The notes: generated by a model not told the origin, from the sequence alone. A stretch of DNA of 64,000 bases from Hyphomicrobiales bacterium (GCA_900469615.1 UBYA01000014.1:62001-126000), one strand, 5' to 3'. Numbered from the stretch's first letter, positions 47,123-57,251 are shown. A program made the numbers and translations.

Positions 47123-47935
47123 GTGACGACATCGACCACCTCCACTTTGCCCGGCATGCCCGGGCCGTCTTCCGCGGCATCGGACGCACCGGCCGCTGAC
47201 AAGGCACGCTATAAAGGTACGCTGATCGCCCGCGGCCTCACCAAAACCTACGGCAGGCGGCGCGTCGTCAACGGTGTCTCGCTGGTAGTGCGGCGCGGCG
47301 AGGCGGTCGGTCTGCTCGGGCCGAACGGCGCGGGCAAGACGACCTGTTTCTACATGATCACCGGACTGGTGCCGGTGGACGAAGGCACGATCGAGATCGA
47401 CGGCAACAACGTCACGACCATGCCGATGTACCGCCGCGCGCGGCTCGGCGTCGGCTATCTGCCGCAGGAAGCCTCGATCTTTCGCGGCCTGACGGTGGAA
47501 GAAAATATCCGCGCCGTGCTCGAGGTCCACGAAAAGGACAAGACGAAGCGGGAGCGCAAGATCGACGAACTGCTGGAGGAATTCCACATTCGCAATCTGC
47601 GCACCGTGCCGGCAATCGCGCTCTCGGGTGGCGAACGGCGGCGCCTGGAAATCGCCCGCGCGCTGGCGACGGACCCGACCTTCATGCTGCTCGACGAGCC
47701 CTTCGCGGGCGTGGATCCGATCTCGGTCGCGGACATTCAGAACCTCGTGCACCACCTGACGGCACGCGGCATCGGCGTGTTGATCACGGACCACAATGTC
47801 CGCGAGACGCTCGGCCTGATCGACCGGGCCTACATCATCCATGCGGGCGAGGTGCTGACCCACGGGCGGGCGAACGATATCGTCAGCAATCCCGAAGTAC
47901 GCAAATTGTATCTGGGCGATAATTTCAGCCTCTGA
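47123..47935 (+). CDS. lptB: LPS export ABC transporter ATP-binding protein LptB
   Basis: Cytoplasmic ATPase powering lipopolysaccharide extraction by LptFG. The 270-residue protein has a 30-residue Ala/Ser/Thr-rich N-terminal extension and a standard ABC core: Walker A GPNGAGKTTC, the Q-loop in GYLPQEASIFRGL, signature ALSGGERRRLEIARAL and Walker B FMLLDEPFAGVDP with ITDHNV. I chose the GTG at 47123; the first internal ATG (47156) lacks a ribosome-binding site. A palindrome straddles its stop codon. Confidence 0.94.
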   Translation: MTTSTTSTLPGMPGPSSAASDAPAADKARYKGTLIARGLTKTYGRRRVVNGVSLVVRRGEAVGLLGPNGAGKTTCFYMITGLVPVDEGTIEIDGNNVTTMPMYRRARLGVGYLPQEASIFRGLTVEENIRAVLEVHEKDKTKRERKIDELLEEFHIRNLRTVPAIALSGGERRRLEIARALATDPTFMLLDEPFAGVDPISVADIQNLVHHLTARGIGVLITDHNVRETLGLIDRAYIIHAGEVLTHGRANDIVSNPEVRKLYLGDNFSL

Positions 47936-47947
47936 CAGGCTGAAATT
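47921..47947. repeat. Perfect palindrome across the lptB stop codon
   Basis: AATTTCAGCCT (47921-47931) and AGGCTGAAATT (47937-47947) are perfect 11-bp inverted arms around the 5-base loop CTGAC, which contains the TGA stop codon (47933-47935). No T-run follows, so it is not a classical terminator. It could stabilise the mRNA 3' end or modulate readthrough into rpoN. Confidence 0.55.
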
Positions 47948-48129
47948 CCACCACCTCGCTTGCCAATATTGACCGGATGCCGCCGCAGGCCGGAAATCTA
48001 CTTTTGCTTCACAGTTCCGCTTGACCAAATCCGATAAAAAAGCAATTTTTGGGCCAGTTGGAATTTCGCGAAGATTTTATGGATGGAAAGCGCGGATTCC
48101 CGAGGTTCAAGGGGAGTCCCGCGTCCGCC

Positions 48130-49689
48130 ATGGCACTATCGGCCAATCTTTTCCTGCGCCAAAGCCAGAGCCTGGTGATGACACCGCAACTGATGCAATC
48201 CATCCAGTTGCTGCAGATGACCCATTTTGAACTCACACAATTCATCGCGCAGGAAGTCGAAAAGAATCCGCTGCTGGAATTTGCGTCAAATGACGAGGAT
48301 ATGGGCAGCGGCGGCGACCGGGACGCAAAGGACGACCGCTTCGAGGCTGTCGAGGAAACCCGCGGCGACGACGGTTCCGAGCGCAGCGCGGGCGACCTTG
48401 CGAGCGACTGGTACGAAAGCGACAATACCGGCAACGCCAATCGGCTGAGCGACGAGCTCGACACCAATTTCAGCGACGTCTTTCCCGATGACGGCAGCCC
48501 GCAGCGCGCCGATGCGCCCGAGCTGCTGAGCCAATGGAAATCCATGCCGGGCGGCGAAGCGGGCGAAAGCTACGATCTCGACGATTTCGTCGCCGGCCGG
48601 GTGTCGTTGCGCGACCATCTCAACGAACAGATCCCGTTCTCGCTTCCCGTCATCAGCGACCGGCTGATCGGCCAGCACCTTGTCGACCAGCTCGACGATG
48701 CCGGCTACCTGCGCGCCGATCTCAACGAAACGGCCGAACGTCTCGGCACGACCATGGCGGACGTGGAGCGCGTGCTGGAAATCCTGCAGCAGCTGGACCC
48801 ACCCGGCGTCTTTGCCCGCTCCCTCAGCGAATGCCTGGCGATCCAGCTTCGGCAGAAGGACCGGTTCGACCCCGCCATGGAGCGGCTGATACAGAACCTG
48901 GAGCTGCTCGCACGAAGGGATTTTGCGACGCTGAAGCGGCTTTGCGGCGTCGATGAGGAAGACCTGCTCGACATGATGGCGGAAATCCGTCAGCTCAATC
49001 CCAAGCCCGGCAGCGGTTTCGATACCGATATATCGGAAGCGATCACGCCCGATATCGTCGTGCGCCCCTCCGCGGACGGAAGCTGGCTGGTGGAGCTCAA
49101 CCCCGATGCCCTACCGCGCGTGCTGGTCAGCCAGTCCTATTTCGCGTCCGTTTCCAAGACCAGCCAGGACCATGCCTTCCTTTCGGAATGCCTGCAGAAC
49201 GCCAACTGGCTGACCCGCAGCCTGGACCAGCGCGCCAAGACCATCATGAAGGTGGCGAGCGAGATCGTGCGGCAGCAGGACGCGTTCCTGCTGCATGGCG
49301 TCGATCATTTGCGGCCGCTTAATCTGAAGACCGTGGCGGACGCCATCAAGATGCATGAGTCGACGGTCAGCCGCGTGACCTCGAACAAGTACATGCTCAC
49401 GCCGCGGGGGCTGTTCGAACTTAAATATTTCTTCACGGTTTCGATCGGCGCCGTCGAAGGCGGCGACAGCCATTCCGCCGAAGCCGTGCGCCACAAGATC
49501 CGCCTGCTGATCTCGAACGAAAGCCCGGATGCCGTGCTGTCCGACGACGATATCGTCGATACGCTGAAGAAGGGCGGGATCGAGCTCGCTCGCCGCACGG
49601 TTGCAAAATACCGCGAAGCCATGAACATCCCCTCATCCGTGCAGCGGCGGCGGGAGAAGCGAGCTTTGGCCAAAGTCTCCGGCTTCTGA
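48130..49689 (+). CDS. rpoN: RNA polymerase sigma-54 factor
   Basis: Alternative sigma factor for nitrogen, C4-dicarboxylate and other enhancer-dependent promoters. With the ATG at 48130 the 519-residue protein begins MALSANLFLRQSQSLVMTPQ, the Gln-rich activator-interacting region I. An acidic region II follows (about 60-130), then the core-binding domain and the C-terminal helix-turn-helix with the RpoN box ARRTVAKYREAMNIP. In-frame starts 17 and 27 codons upstream exist but give a non-family extension. It sits in the conserved lpt-rpoN-hpf-ptsN cluster. Confidence 0.95.
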   Translation: MALSANLFLRQSQSLVMTPQLMQSIQLLQMTHFELTQFIAQEVEKNPLLEFASNDEDMGSGGDRDAKDDRFEAVEETRGDDGSERSAGDLASDWYESDNTGNANRLSDELDTNFSDVFPDDGSPQRADAPELLSQWKSMPGGEAGESYDLDDFVAGRVSLRDHLNEQIPFSLPVISDRLIGQHLVDQLDDAGYLRADLNETAERLGTTMADVERVLEILQQLDPPGVFARSLSECLAIQLRQKDRFDPAMERLIQNLELLARRDFATLKRLCGVDEEDLLDMMAEIRQLNPKPGSGFDTDISEAITPDIVVRPSADGSWLVELNPDALPRVLVSQSYFASVSKTSQDHAFLSECLQNANWLTRSLDQRAKTIMKVASEIVRQQDAFLLHGVDHLRPLNLKTVADAIKMHESTVSRVTSNKYMLTPRGLFELKYFFTVSIGAVEGGDSHSAEAVRHKIRLLISNESPDAVLSDDDIVDTLKKGGIELARRTVAKYREAMNIPSSVQRRREKRALAKVSGF

Positions 49690-49746
49690 CAGGCGGCAGC
49701 ATTCAACCACAGGCTGCCGAACTCCTAACAGTCCGTTAAGACGCAG

Positions 49747-49775
49747 TTGACTTTCCCATGCGGCAAGGCTAGAAG
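49747..49775 (+). promoter_or_regulatory. Candidate housekeeping promoter for hpf-ptsN
   Basis: TTGACT (49747-49752) and TAGAAG (49770-49775) with a 17-base spacer lie in the 250-base gap after rpoN. A second weaker pair, TTGGAT and TAAACT with a 17-base spacer, is closer to hpf. Prediction only. Confidence 0.4.
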
Positions 49776-49939
49776 CCCGCCGCAATCGCTGCAGGACAGC
49801 ACGACCATGAAACTTATCCCCACCATCCAAAAGGCGACCATTATACGCAATTTGCCTTTAACTGCGTGAAGTGCTTGGATGAGCTTGAGGCTTGGCGTAA
49901 ACTGATACGCGCAATAACCACTACAAGAAGGGAAACTCC

Positions 49940-50515
49940 ATGAGTGTGCGTGTCTCCGGTAAACATATGGAAATTGGTGACTCCTTCCGCCAGCGGATTG
50001 AAGACCAGATCGGCATGGCCGTGACGAAATACTTCGACGGGGGGTATTCGGGCCAAGTGATTGTGCAAAAGTCCAGCTCGCGTTTTGCGGCCGATTGCAA
50101 GCTTCATCTCGACAGTGGCGTGGTGTTGCATGCTGCCGGGGAGGCCATGGATCCGCAGCTCGCTTTCGACGCAGCCTCCGAGCGCATCGAAAAGCGCCTG
50201 CGCCGCTACAAGCGCAAACTCAAGGACCATCAGGCCAACAGCCACACGAACGGTCACGCCGAAGTCGCCTATACCGTCATGGATGGCGTTCCCGATGACG
50301 ACGACGAGATCCCCGCCGATTTCGCGCCGGCCATCGTCGCCGAGAGCACGAAGCAATTGAAGACCATGTCGGTCGCGACCGCCGTCATGGCGCTCGACAT
50401 GACCGACGAGCCGCTGCTGCTCTTCCGCAGCCCGGGCAAGGACCACTTGAACATCGTCTACCGCCGTCAGGACGGTAACATTGGCTGGATCGACGCGGCC
50501 AATATCAAAGGCTGA
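49940..50515 (+). CDS. hpf: Long-form ribosome hibernation promoting factor
   Basis: Binds the 30S subunit and joins two 70S ribosomes into inactive 100S dimers in stationary phase. The 191-residue protein is the long form: an N-terminal HPF/YfiA domain (about 1-105, with GDSFRQRIEDQIG and AERIEKRLRRYKRKL-like basic helix) and a C-terminal dimerisation domain (about 140-190, with LLLFRSPGKDHLNIVYRR). It lies between rpoN and ptsN as in most proteobacteria. Confidence 0.94.
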   Translation: MSVRVSGKHMEIGDSFRQRIEDQIGMAVTKYFDGGYSGQVIVQKSSSRFAADCKLHLDSGVVLHAAGEAMDPQLAFDAASERIEKRLRRYKRKLKDHQANSHTNGHAEVAYTVMDGVPDDDDEIPADFAPAIVAESTKQLKTMSVATAVMALDMTDEPLLLFRSPGKDHLNIVYRRQDGNIGWIDAANIKG

Positions 50516-50599
50516 GAACAGAAGATAAGCGGCGGCTGCGCCCAGCGGCAGCCGCCGCTTGCTCGTCATCGGTTCCCGGCGACACGAAGGATAAAGAGA

Positions 50600-51064
50600 A
50601 TGGCATTGGCAGATTTGCTACAGCAAGATGCGATCATCCCCGCCTTGAAGGCAAATTCCAAAAAACAACTGCTTCAGGAGTTGGCCGCCAAAGCCTCCAA
50701 GCTGACTGGACTGCCGGAGCGTGAAATCTTCGATGTCGTGCTGCAGCGGGAGCGCCTGGGCTCCACCGGAGTCGGCAACGGCATCGCCATTCCGCACGGC
50801 AAGCTTGCCAGCATCAAGTCCATCGTCGGCATTTTTGCGCGCCTCGAAGCGCCTGTCGATTTCGAGGCGCTGGACGACCAGCCCGTCGATCTCGTCTTCC
50901 TGCTGCTCGCGCCCGAGGGCGCAGGCGCGGACCATCTGAAGGCATTATCGCGCATTGCCCGCGTTCTGCGCGACCAGGATCTGGTCGCCAAGCTGCGCGC
51001 CACCGATTCCGCCTCCGCCATCTACGCATTCCTCAACGAGGAGCAGGCATCCAACGCCGCCTGA
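50600..51064 (+). CDS. ptsN: Nitrogen-regulatory PTS protein EIIA-Ntr
   Basis: Phosphocarrier of the regulatory PTS-Ntr chain (PtsP-Npr-PtsN) that controls potassium uptake, carbon and nitrogen responses in rhizobia; it does not transport sugar. The 154-residue protein carries the phosphorylated His66 in GVGNGIAIPHGKL and LVFLLLAPEGAGADHLKAL. It follows hpf by 84 bases and ends in a strong terminator. It works in concert with the rpoN neighbourhood by regulation rather than direct contact. Confidence 0.95.
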   Translation: MALADLLQQDAIIPALKANSKKQLLQELAAKASKLTGLPEREIFDVVLQRERLGSTGVGNGIAIPHGKLASIKSIVGIFARLEAPVDFEALDDQPVDLVFLLLAPEGAGADHLKALSRIARVLRDQDLVAKLRATDSASAIYAFLNEEQASNAA

Positions 51065-51096
51065 CGGATTGGATCGCATCGGACCAAGGCAAAAAT

Positions 51097-51134
51097 AAGA
51101 GCCGGATGACCTGAGACGTCATCCGGCTCTTTTC
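51097..51134 (+). terminator. Rho-independent terminator of the rpoN-hpf-ptsN cluster
   Basis: AAGAGCCGGATGAC (51097-51110) pairs perfectly over 14 bp with GTCATCCGGCTCTT (51118-51131), followed by TT and more pyrimidines (total run CTCTTTTCC). It lies 33 bases after the ptsN stop. Confidence 0.9.
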
Positions 51135-51252
51135 CTTTGCCGCCACTGCGGTTCAGTCCTTCACGGAACTCCTGGCCCGCTCCATCTCTCCGCTTGCGCG
51201 ATTCGAGGAAAAGCGGAAAGGCTCCAGGCGCGACAGGCCTATGGCTGAAAGA

Positions 51253-51894
51253 TCAGGCGTCCTTTTCATCGAGCGGGCTGTTGGAACCCTGCTCGGCATT
51301 TTCGACGATCTTCGGGCCGCCCTTGGCAACGCCGACCATGGCGGGGCGCAGAACGCGGTCGCCGATGACGAAGCCGGCTTGCACGACCTGGACGACCGTG
51401 TTGTTCGGCACGTCGGGATTGGGCACCTCGAACATGGCCTGATGGAAATTGGGGTCGAACTTCTGGCCGATCGGCTCGAGCTGCCGCACGCCATGGCGTT
51501 CCAGGGCGGAGAGCATGGAACGCTCGGTCATTTCGACGCCTTCGATGAGCGTCTTCAGCCCGGCATTGTCGCCGGTGCGCTCGTCGGCCGGAATGGCATC
51601 CAGCGTACGGCGCAGATTGTCTGCCACCGAGAGCATGTCGCGGGCAAAGCTGGCCACGGAATAGGACTTCGCATCCTTTACGTCGCGCTCGGTGCGGCGG
51701 CGAAGGTTGTCCATCTCGGCAGCGAGGCGAAGGTAGCGATCACGCAGTTCGCCGTTCTCGGCCTTCAGCAGCTCAACCGGATCCGGCTGAGACGGCTCGG
51801 TCGCATCGACGGTTTCCGCCGCATCCTGCGTGAAATCCGCTGAGATGTCGGCCGCCGTGGCGTCAGGTCCGTTTTTTGTTGTTTCGTCGGTCAT
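51253..51894 (-). CDS. grpE: Nucleotide exchange factor GrpE
   Basis: Cochaperone that releases ADP from DnaK. The 213-residue protein starts [10 protein letters not shown] (ATG at 51892-51894), has an acidic disordered N-terminus, a long coiled coil (about 50-100, [22 protein letters not shown]) and the beta domain with [36 protein letters not shown]. It lies downstream of hrcA on the same strand with a 145-base gap, the usual hrcA-grpE arrangement. Confidence 0.96.
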   Translation of the reverse strand: MTDETTKNGPDATAADISADFTQDAAETVDATEPSQPDPVELLKAENGELRDRYLRLAAEMDNLRRRTERDVKDAKSYSVASFARDMLSVADNLRRTLDAIPADERTGDNAGLKTLIEGVEMTERSMLSALERHGVRQLEPIGQKFDPNFHQAMFEVPNPDVPNNTVVQVVQAGFVIGDRVLRPAMVGVAKGGPKIVENAEQGSNSPLDEKDA

Positions 51895-52039
51895 GACGGT
51901 CTCCGAATTGCTTGGTCTTTGAATGTGCCCGATATCGAGGTTTGGCTGGAAAAAATCAAGGCTTTGTCGAGAAGAAGGGCCAATTCCCGGCATTTTGCGG
52001 CTGCCGGAATCATTGCTGCGGCGATGTGCCCGCCGCCCA

Positions 52040-53128
52040 TCAGATCCCTGGCCGCGACAGTTTCGAAATCAGCTGCGCCGTGTAATCGACCATGGGCACG
52101 ATGCGGGCATAATTCAGTCGTGTCGGACCGATGACGCCGACGGCTCCGACGATGCGATCGTCCTCGTCGCGATAGGGCGCAACGATGAGCGATGATCCGG
52201 AAAGCGAGAAAAGCTTGTTTTCCGAACCGATGAAGATACGCACGCCCGGCCCGCTTTCGGCGAGATTGAGAATCTCGATGAGGCTGTCCTTCTTTTCCAG
52301 GTCGTCGAACAGCAGGCGCAGGCGGTCCAGATCTTCGGCGCCGCCGATTTCAGCCAGCAGATTGGAGTGGCCGCGTACGATGAGTTGCGTCGGCTTGCCG
52401 TCGTCATCGCCACCCGACCACACCGCTATGCCCCGCTCGACCAGTTCGCGGGACAGACTGTCCAGCTCCTGACGCACGCCTTCCTTGAGGGCCTGCAGCT
52501 GCCGCCGCAGTTCCGGCAGCGTCTGGCCGGTCATGTGGGCATTGAGAAAGTTGGCGGCTTCCGTCAGCTGCGAGGATGTGGTGCCGGCCGGCAGTTCGAT
52601 GATGCGATTTTCCACCTGGTCGTGTTCGCCGACGAGCACGGCAAGCGCTTTGGTCGGCTCCAGGCGAATGAATTCCACATGCTTGAGCACCTGGTCGCTC
52701 TTGGAGGTGATCACGAGGCCGGCTCCGCGCGAAACGCCCGACAGCACGCGGCTTGCCTCGGACATCATGGATTCCATCGGCTGATCGCGATTGTTGCCGC
52801 GCACCTGTCGATCGATATTGGCCCGATCTTCGGCGGAGAGATCGCCGACCTGCATGAAGGCATCGACGAAGAAGCGCAGACCCACCTGGGTCGGCAATCG
52901 TCCGGCGCTGACATGCGGCGAATAGATCAGCCCGAGCTCCTCCAGATCGCTCATGACATTGCGCACGGAGGCCGGCGACAGGGACATGGGCAACAGCCGG
53001 GAGAGATTGCGCGACCCGAGAGGTTCGCCGTTCTCCAGATAGCCTTCGACGATACGGCGGAAGATTTCCTTGGAGCGTTCGTCCAGTGCGGCAATGACAT
53101 CCGAGACCGACGATGTCGTGAATACCAT
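52040..53128 (-). CDS. hrcA: Heat-inducible transcription repressor HrcA
   Basis: Repressor that binds CIRCE elements before groESL-type operons and is reactivated by GroEL. The 362-residue protein has the N-terminal winged helix ([24 protein letters not shown] in part, [19 protein letters not shown]), the conserved [20 protein letters not shown], and the C-terminal [21 protein letters not shown]. No CIRCE repeat (TTAGCACTC-N9-GAGTGCTAA) is visible in its own upstream region, so it is probably not CIRCE-autoregulated here. Confidence 0.96.
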   Translation of the reverse strand: MVFTTSSVSDVIAALDERSKEIFRRIVEGYLENGEPLGSRNLSRLLPMSLSPASVRNVMSDLEELGLIYSPHVSAGRLPTQVGLRFFVDAFMQVGDLSAEDRANIDRQVRGNNRDQPMESMMSEASRVLSGVSRGAGLVITSKSDQVLKHVEFIRLEPTKALAVLVGEHDQVENRIIELPAGTTSSQLTEAANFLNAHMTGQTLPELRRQLQALKEGVRQELDSLSRELVERGIAVWSGGDDDGKPTQLIVRGHSNLLAEIGGAEDLDRLRLLFDDLEKKDSLIEILNLAESGPGVRIFIGSENKLFSLSGSSLIVAPYRDEDDRIVGAVGVIGPTRLNYARIVPMVDYTAQLISKLSRPGI

Positions 53129-53298
53129 TTCGCTGTGAGATCCATTCCGTTGAGCTTGGCCAAAATATAATCATTCGGTTCGCAATGGCAAAAGGGAAAA
53201 TACCGCCCTCGCCCTTACGAGGCACTTTGGCCTGCTTTTCCTTTGCAAAAGCGGCTTGTGGGTCGTAGAAGCGGTCAACGAACTTTCAGGAGAGTGGA

Positions 53299-54015
53299 AT
53301 GCGGCCTTCAGGCAGAAAAACCGACCAGATGCGCAAGGTGTCGTTCGAGCGCAATTTTTCCAAGCATGCGGAAGGCTCCTGCCTGGTGAAATTCGGCGAT
53401 ACGCATGTGCTCTGCACGGCAAGCCTGGAAGACAAGACTCCGCCATGGCTGCGCAACAGCGGCAAAGGCTGGGTCACGGCCGAATACGGCATGCTGCCGC
53501 GCGCAACGGGCGAACGCATGAAGCGCGAAGCCGCTGCCGGCAAGCAGGGCGGCCGCACGCAGGAAATCCAGCGTCTCATCGGCCGGTCGCTGCGCGCCGT
53601 CGTCGACCTCAAGGAACTGGGCGAGCGCCAGATCACCGTCGACTGCGACGTCATCCAGGCCGATGGCGGCACGCGCACGGCGTCGATCACCGGCGGCTGG
53701 ATCGCGCTTTATGACTGCCTGAAGTGGATGGAAAGCCGCAACATGGTGAAGGTCGATCGCGTGCTGAAGGACCACATCGCCGCCATCTCCTGCGGCATCT
53801 TCGCCGGCCAGCCCGTCATCGATCTCGACTATCTCGAGGATTCCTCGGCCGAGACCGACGCCAATTTCGTCATGACGGGCAAGGGCGGCATCGTCGAGAT
53901 CCAGGGAACGGCTGAAGGCGCGCCCTTCAGCGAAGAGGAATTCGCCACGCTCCTGGGCCTCGCCAAGAACGGCATTGCCGAACTGGTGGATTTGCAGAAG
54001 CAGGCTATCGCCTGA
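53299..54015 (+). CDS. rph: Ribonuclease PH
   Basis: Phosphorolytic 3'-5' exoribonuclease that trims tRNA 3' ends. The 238-residue protein starts [20 protein letters not shown] with AGGAGAG upstream, and shows [63 protein letters not shown] and [19 protein letters not shown] with the catalytic acidic residues. It is divergent from hrcA across 170 bases and heads the rph-VOC-rdgB-hemW run. Confidence 0.96.
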   Translation: MRPSGRKTDQMRKVSFERNFSKHAEGSCLVKFGDTHVLCTASLEDKTPPWLRNSGKGWVTAEYGMLPRATGERMKREAAAGKQGGRTQEIQRLIGRSLRAVVDLKELGERQITVDCDVIQADGGTRTASITGGWIALYDCLKWMESRNMVKVDRVLKDHIAAISCGIFAGQPVIDLDYLEDSSAETDANFVMTGKGGIVEIQGTAEGAPFSEEEFATLLGLAKNGIAELVDLQKQAIA

Positions 54016-54027
54016 GGATATCGTGCA

Positions 54028-54444
54028 ATGGCTGATCCGGCCCTCGCAAGCGTACTGGAAACCGCTCTCTATGCGGACGATCTCGATGCGGTCGAGGCCT
54101 TTTATGGGGGCATTCTCGGATTGCAGAAGATTTCGCGCGGCGGCAATCGCCACGTTTTCTATCGCTGCGGGCCCGGCGTGCTTTTGATCTTCAATAGCGA
54201 GGAAACGGTCAAGCCGCACGAACCGGGCGCCCTGCCCGTGCCGCCGCATGGCACGAAGGGGCACGGGCACGTCTGCTTCCGCCTCGACAACGACGCTATC
54301 GAGGCCATGGCGCAGAAGCTGAAGGCCGCCGGTGTCGATATCGAAGCCGATTTTCACTGGCCGAACGGCGGCCGCTCGATCTATTTCCGCGATCCGGCGG
54401 GCAACAGCCTGGAATGCGCCGAACCCCGCATCTGGGGCCTATGA
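54028..54444 (+). CDS. VOC-family (glyoxalase-like) protein
   Basis: A 138-residue vicinal-oxygen-chelate protein with [27 protein letters not shown] opening (shorter: [12 protein letters not shown]), [13 protein letters not shown], the histidine-rich [13 protein letters not shown] and the C-terminal [16 protein letters not shown] typical of metal-binding VOC enzymes. It is inserted between rph and rdgB, with its stop overlapping an upstream in-frame ATG of rdgB. Substrate unknown; from memory the same order occurs in other rhizobia. Confidence 0.86.
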   Translation: MADPALASVLETALYADDLDAVEAFYGGILGLQKISRGGNRHVFYRCGPGVLLIFNSEETVKPHEPGALPVPPHGTKGHGHVCFRLDNDAIEAMAQKLKAAGVDIEADFHWPNGGRSIYFRDPAGNSLECAEPRIWGL

Positions 54445-54455
54445 CAGGACAGCAC

Positions 54456-55100
54456 ATGCGCAAGCTCGATACCAAGACCATCGTCGTCGCCAGCCATAAT
54501 GCCGGCAAGATCCGCGAAATACAGGATCTGATCGGTCCCCTCGGCTTCGCTGCAAAGTCGGCCGCAGACCTCAACTTCATCGAGCCGGACGAGACGGGCA
54601 CCACCTTCGAGGAAAATGCCGCGATCAAGGCGCTGGCCTCCGCCCGTGCCTCCGGCCTGCCGGCTCTTTCGGACGATTCCGGTCTCGTTGTCGATGCGCT
54701 CGGCGGCGATCCCGGCGTTTATACGGCCAACTGGGCCGAAACGGCCGATGGCACGCGCGACTTCGCCATGGCGATGCAGAAAGTCGAGACCGCGCTGGAA
54801 AAAGCCGGCGCCACCTCTCCGGAAAGCCGCACGGCACGCTTCGTCAGTGTCCTCTGCCTTGCCTGGCCGGACGGGCATACCGAGCTTTTCCGCGGCGAGG
54901 TCGAAGGCACCGTCGTCTGGCCGCCGCGCGGCACGCAGGGCTTCGGCTATGACCCGGTCTTCCAGCCCGAAGGATACGAGACGACTTTCGGTGAAATGAG
55001 CGCCGAACAGAAGCATGGCTGGAAGCCCGGCGATCGGCAGGCGCTCTCGCATCGCGCCCGCGCCTTCAAGGTCTTTGTCGAAACCTGCCTGGAGGCGTAA
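54456..55100 (+). CDS. rdgB: dITP/XTP pyrophosphatase RdgB
   Basis: House-cleaning enzyme hydrolysing non-canonical purine triphosphates (dITP, XTP) to monophosphates. The 214-residue protein begins [22 protein letters not shown], from which the diagnostic part is [12 protein letters not shown], with [24 protein letters not shown] and [11 protein letters not shown]. The start at 54456 has AGGA at good spacing; an ATG at 54441 overlapping the VOC stop is an alternative. It is coupled in the rph-rdgB-hemW operon. Confidence 0.95.
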   Translation: MRKLDTKTIVVASHNAGKIREIQDLIGPLGFAAKSAADLNFIEPDETGTTFEENAAIKALASARASGLPALSDDSGLVVDALGGDPGVYTANWAETADGTRDFAMAMQKVETALEKAGATSPESRTARFVSVLCLAWPDGHTELFRGEVEGTVVWPPRGTQGFGYDPVFQPEGYETTFGEMSAEQKHGWKPGDRQALSHRARAFKVFVETCLEA

Positions 55101-55136
55101 GCTTACCCCGTGGAAATCGTCGATACGCAGGATCTG

Positions 55137-56312
55137 ATGCGCGGAGCGCAATTGCTGCCGGATACCGGAGAACCCGGTTTCGGTGTCTATGTGCATTGGC
55201 CTTTTTGCGCGGCCAAGTGTCCCTATTGCGATTTCAACAGTCACGTCCGCCATCAACCGGTCGATCAGGACCGTTTCGCTGCCGCCTTTCTCAAGGAAAT
55301 GGCGACGATGCGGATGATCAGCGGCCCGAAGACCGTGACCAGCGTCTTCCTCGGCGGCGGCACGCCTTCGCTAATGAAGCCCGAGACGGTCGGTGCGATC
55401 CTCGACGGCATTGCCGGGGCCTGGCATGTGCCCGACGGTATCGAGATTACCATGGAAGCCAATCCGTCGAGCGTCGAAGCCGAGCGTTTTCGCGGCTATC
55501 GCGCCGCCGGCGTCAACCGCGTGTCGATGGGCGTGCAGGCGCTGAACGATCGCGACCTGAAATTCCTTGGCCGTCTCCACAATGTCGAGGATGCGCTGAA
55601 GGCGATCAGGCTGGCGCGCGAGATTTTCCCGCGCATGTCGTTCGATCTCATCTATGCCCGCCCGAACCAGACCGTCGAGGAATGGGAGCGCGAGCTGAAG
55701 GAGGCGATATCCTATGCCGTCGACCACCTCTCGCTCTATCAGCTGACGATCGAGGAAGGCACGCCCTTCTACGGCCTTCACAAGGCCGGCAAGCTGATCG
55801 TCCCCGATGGCGACCAATCGGCGCTGCTCTACGAGGCGACGCAGGACATCACCGAGCGCGAGGGCATGCCGGCCTACGAGGTCTCCAATCACGCGCGTCC
55901 CGGCGCCGAAAGCCGGCATAACCTCACCTATTGGCGCTATGGCGACTATGCCGGCATCGGCCCTGGCGCCCATGGCCGCTTGACCCGCGGGCCGCAGAAG
56001 CTCGCCACGGCCACCGAACGCAAGCCGGAGAGCTGGCTCGAAATGGTCGAGCGCGACGGCCACGGCATGGTCGATCAGGAAATGCTGGGGTTCGATGAGC
56101 AGGCGGACGAATTGCTGCTGATGGGCCTGCGGCTGCGGGAAGGCGTCGACCTCGCCCGCTGGCAGCAGCTTTCCGGCCGCGATCCCGATCCCCAGCGCGA
56201 GGCGTTTTTACTGGAACACGGCTTTATCGAGCGGATCGGCAATTCCCGCCTGCGCTGCACGCCGGCGGGAATGCTGGTTCTCGACTCGGTCGTCGCCGAT
56301 CTCGCCTGCTGA
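55137..56312 (+). CDS. hemW: Radical-SAM heme chaperone HemW
   Basis: Radical-SAM protein formerly annotated as oxygen-independent coproporphyrinogen III oxidase but shown to be a heme chaperone. The 391-residue protein has VYVHWPFCAAKCPYCDFNSH with the CX3CX2C cluster motif, FLGGGTPSLM, EANPSSVEAERF, GVQALND and LYQLTIEEGTPFY. It lacks the extra N-terminal region of true HemN. I prefer the ATG at 55137 (AGGA upstream); a GTG at 55110 is possible. It is the last gene of its run. Confidence 0.93.
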   Translation: MRGAQLLPDTGEPGFGVYVHWPFCAAKCPYCDFNSHVRHQPVDQDRFAAAFLKEMATMRMISGPKTVTSVFLGGGTPSLMKPETVGAILDGIAGAWHVPDGIEITMEANPSSVEAERFRGYRAAGVNRVSMGVQALNDRDLKFLGRLHNVEDALKAIRLAREIFPRMSFDLIYARPNQTVEEWERELKEAISYAVDHLSLYQLTIEEGTPFYGLHKAGKLIVPDGDQSALLYEATQDITEREGMPAYEVSNHARPGAESRHNLTYWRYGDYAGIGPGAHGRLTRGPQKLATATERKPESWLEMVERDGHGMVDQEMLGFDEQADELLLMGLRLREGVDLARWQQLSGRDPDPQREAFLLEHGFIERIGNSRLRCTPAGMLVLDSVVADLAC

Positions 56313-56327
56313 TCCAATCCGGGCAGG

Positions 56328-57251
56328 CTATTGCGGAGCGATCCGCCTTTTTCCCAGCGCAAGCAATCGTCCATCGATGGCTGCAAGACCAAGGGCGATC
56401 AGCGCCATGCCGATAAAATGCTTCGGCTGCAGGTTTTCGCCGAGAACGAGCGCGCCAAGCAGGATCGCGCTGACGGGAATGAGGAAAGTCACCAGCATCA
56501 GGTTTGTGGCGCCGGCCGTGGCGAGGATGCGGAAGAACAGCACATAGGCAACGGCGGTCGACAGAATGGCAAGGCCTGCGAGCGCAAGCCAGGTTTCGCC
56601 AGACGGCATCGACAACGCCCAGGGACGATCGACAAGGAGCGCGATCGGCAAAAGCAATATGGCCGAGCCAGTCACCTGACCGGCGGCGGGAATGATGGGC
56701 GCCAATCCCATGCGGCGGAAGCGGCGGCCGAATATGCCCGCTAGCGAATAGCTGAAGGCGGCTCCCAGCACGGCCAGCTGCGCCAGTACGTTCGAGCCGA
56801 GGCTTGCCAGCACCGAGGGGCCGATCATCAGGGCGACGCCGGCGAAACCGACGATGACGCCGATCAGTCGATTGCCGGTCATCTTCTCGTCCTCGGTGAG
56901 GAAATGGGCGACGACGACCGCAAAGAGCGGCGTTGTGGCGTTGAGGATCGAGGCAAGGCCGCTGGCAATGTGGGTCTGGCCCCAGACGATCAGCAGGAAG
57001 GGGATGACGTTGTTGAGAAAGCCCATGCCGAAGAAAGCAAGCCAGCTCTGGCGGTCTTTCGGCATGGAATGCCCGGTTGCGCGCACGATGATGTGCAGGG
57101 CAATGGCGGCGAGCGCGACACGCGCGGTGACGATGGTAAAGGGCGGCAGTTCGCGCACCAATATGCCGTTGAACAGGAAGGAGCCGCCCCAGAGAATGGA
57201 CAGGCCCACCAACATGCTCCACTCGCCTGCGCCCATGGATTTTTGCGGCAT
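56328..57251 (-). CDS. DMT-superfamily (EamA) transporter
   Basis: A 307-residue inner-membrane protein with ten predicted spans in two EamA repeats. It shows ILWGGSFLFNGILVRELPPF early, the inter-repeat motif FSYSLAGIFGRRF and the second-repeat SVLLGALVLGE-like AILLGALVLGENL. Such proteins export amino acids, metabolites or drugs; the substrate is unknown. It is divergent from a LysR-type regulator gene with a 156-base intergenic region containing inverted repeats, so it is the probable target of that regulator. Confidence 0.9.
   Translation of the reverse strand: MPQKSMGAGEWSMLVGLSILWGGSFLFNGILVRELPPFTIVTARVALAAIALHIIVRATGHSMPKDRQSWLAFFGMGFLNNVIPFLLIVWGQTHIASGLASILNATTPLFAVVVAHFLTEDEKMTGNRLIGVIVGFAGVALMIGPSVLASLGSNVLAQLAVLGAAFSYSLAGIFGRRFRRMGLAPIIPAAGQVTGSAILLLPIALLVDRPWALSMPSGETWLALAGLAILSTAVAYVLFFRILATAGATNLMLVTFLIPVSAILLGALVLGENLQPKHFIGMALIALGLAAIDGRLLALGKRRIAPQ

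Noticed and set aside
48049-48129. N-terminal extension of RpoN from an upstream TTG
   Set aside because: The family starts at the MALSA-type sequence; the extension has no recognisable conservation.
53129-53298. CIRCE operator upstream of hrcA
   Set aside because: No TTAGCACTC / GAGTGCTAA pair is present.
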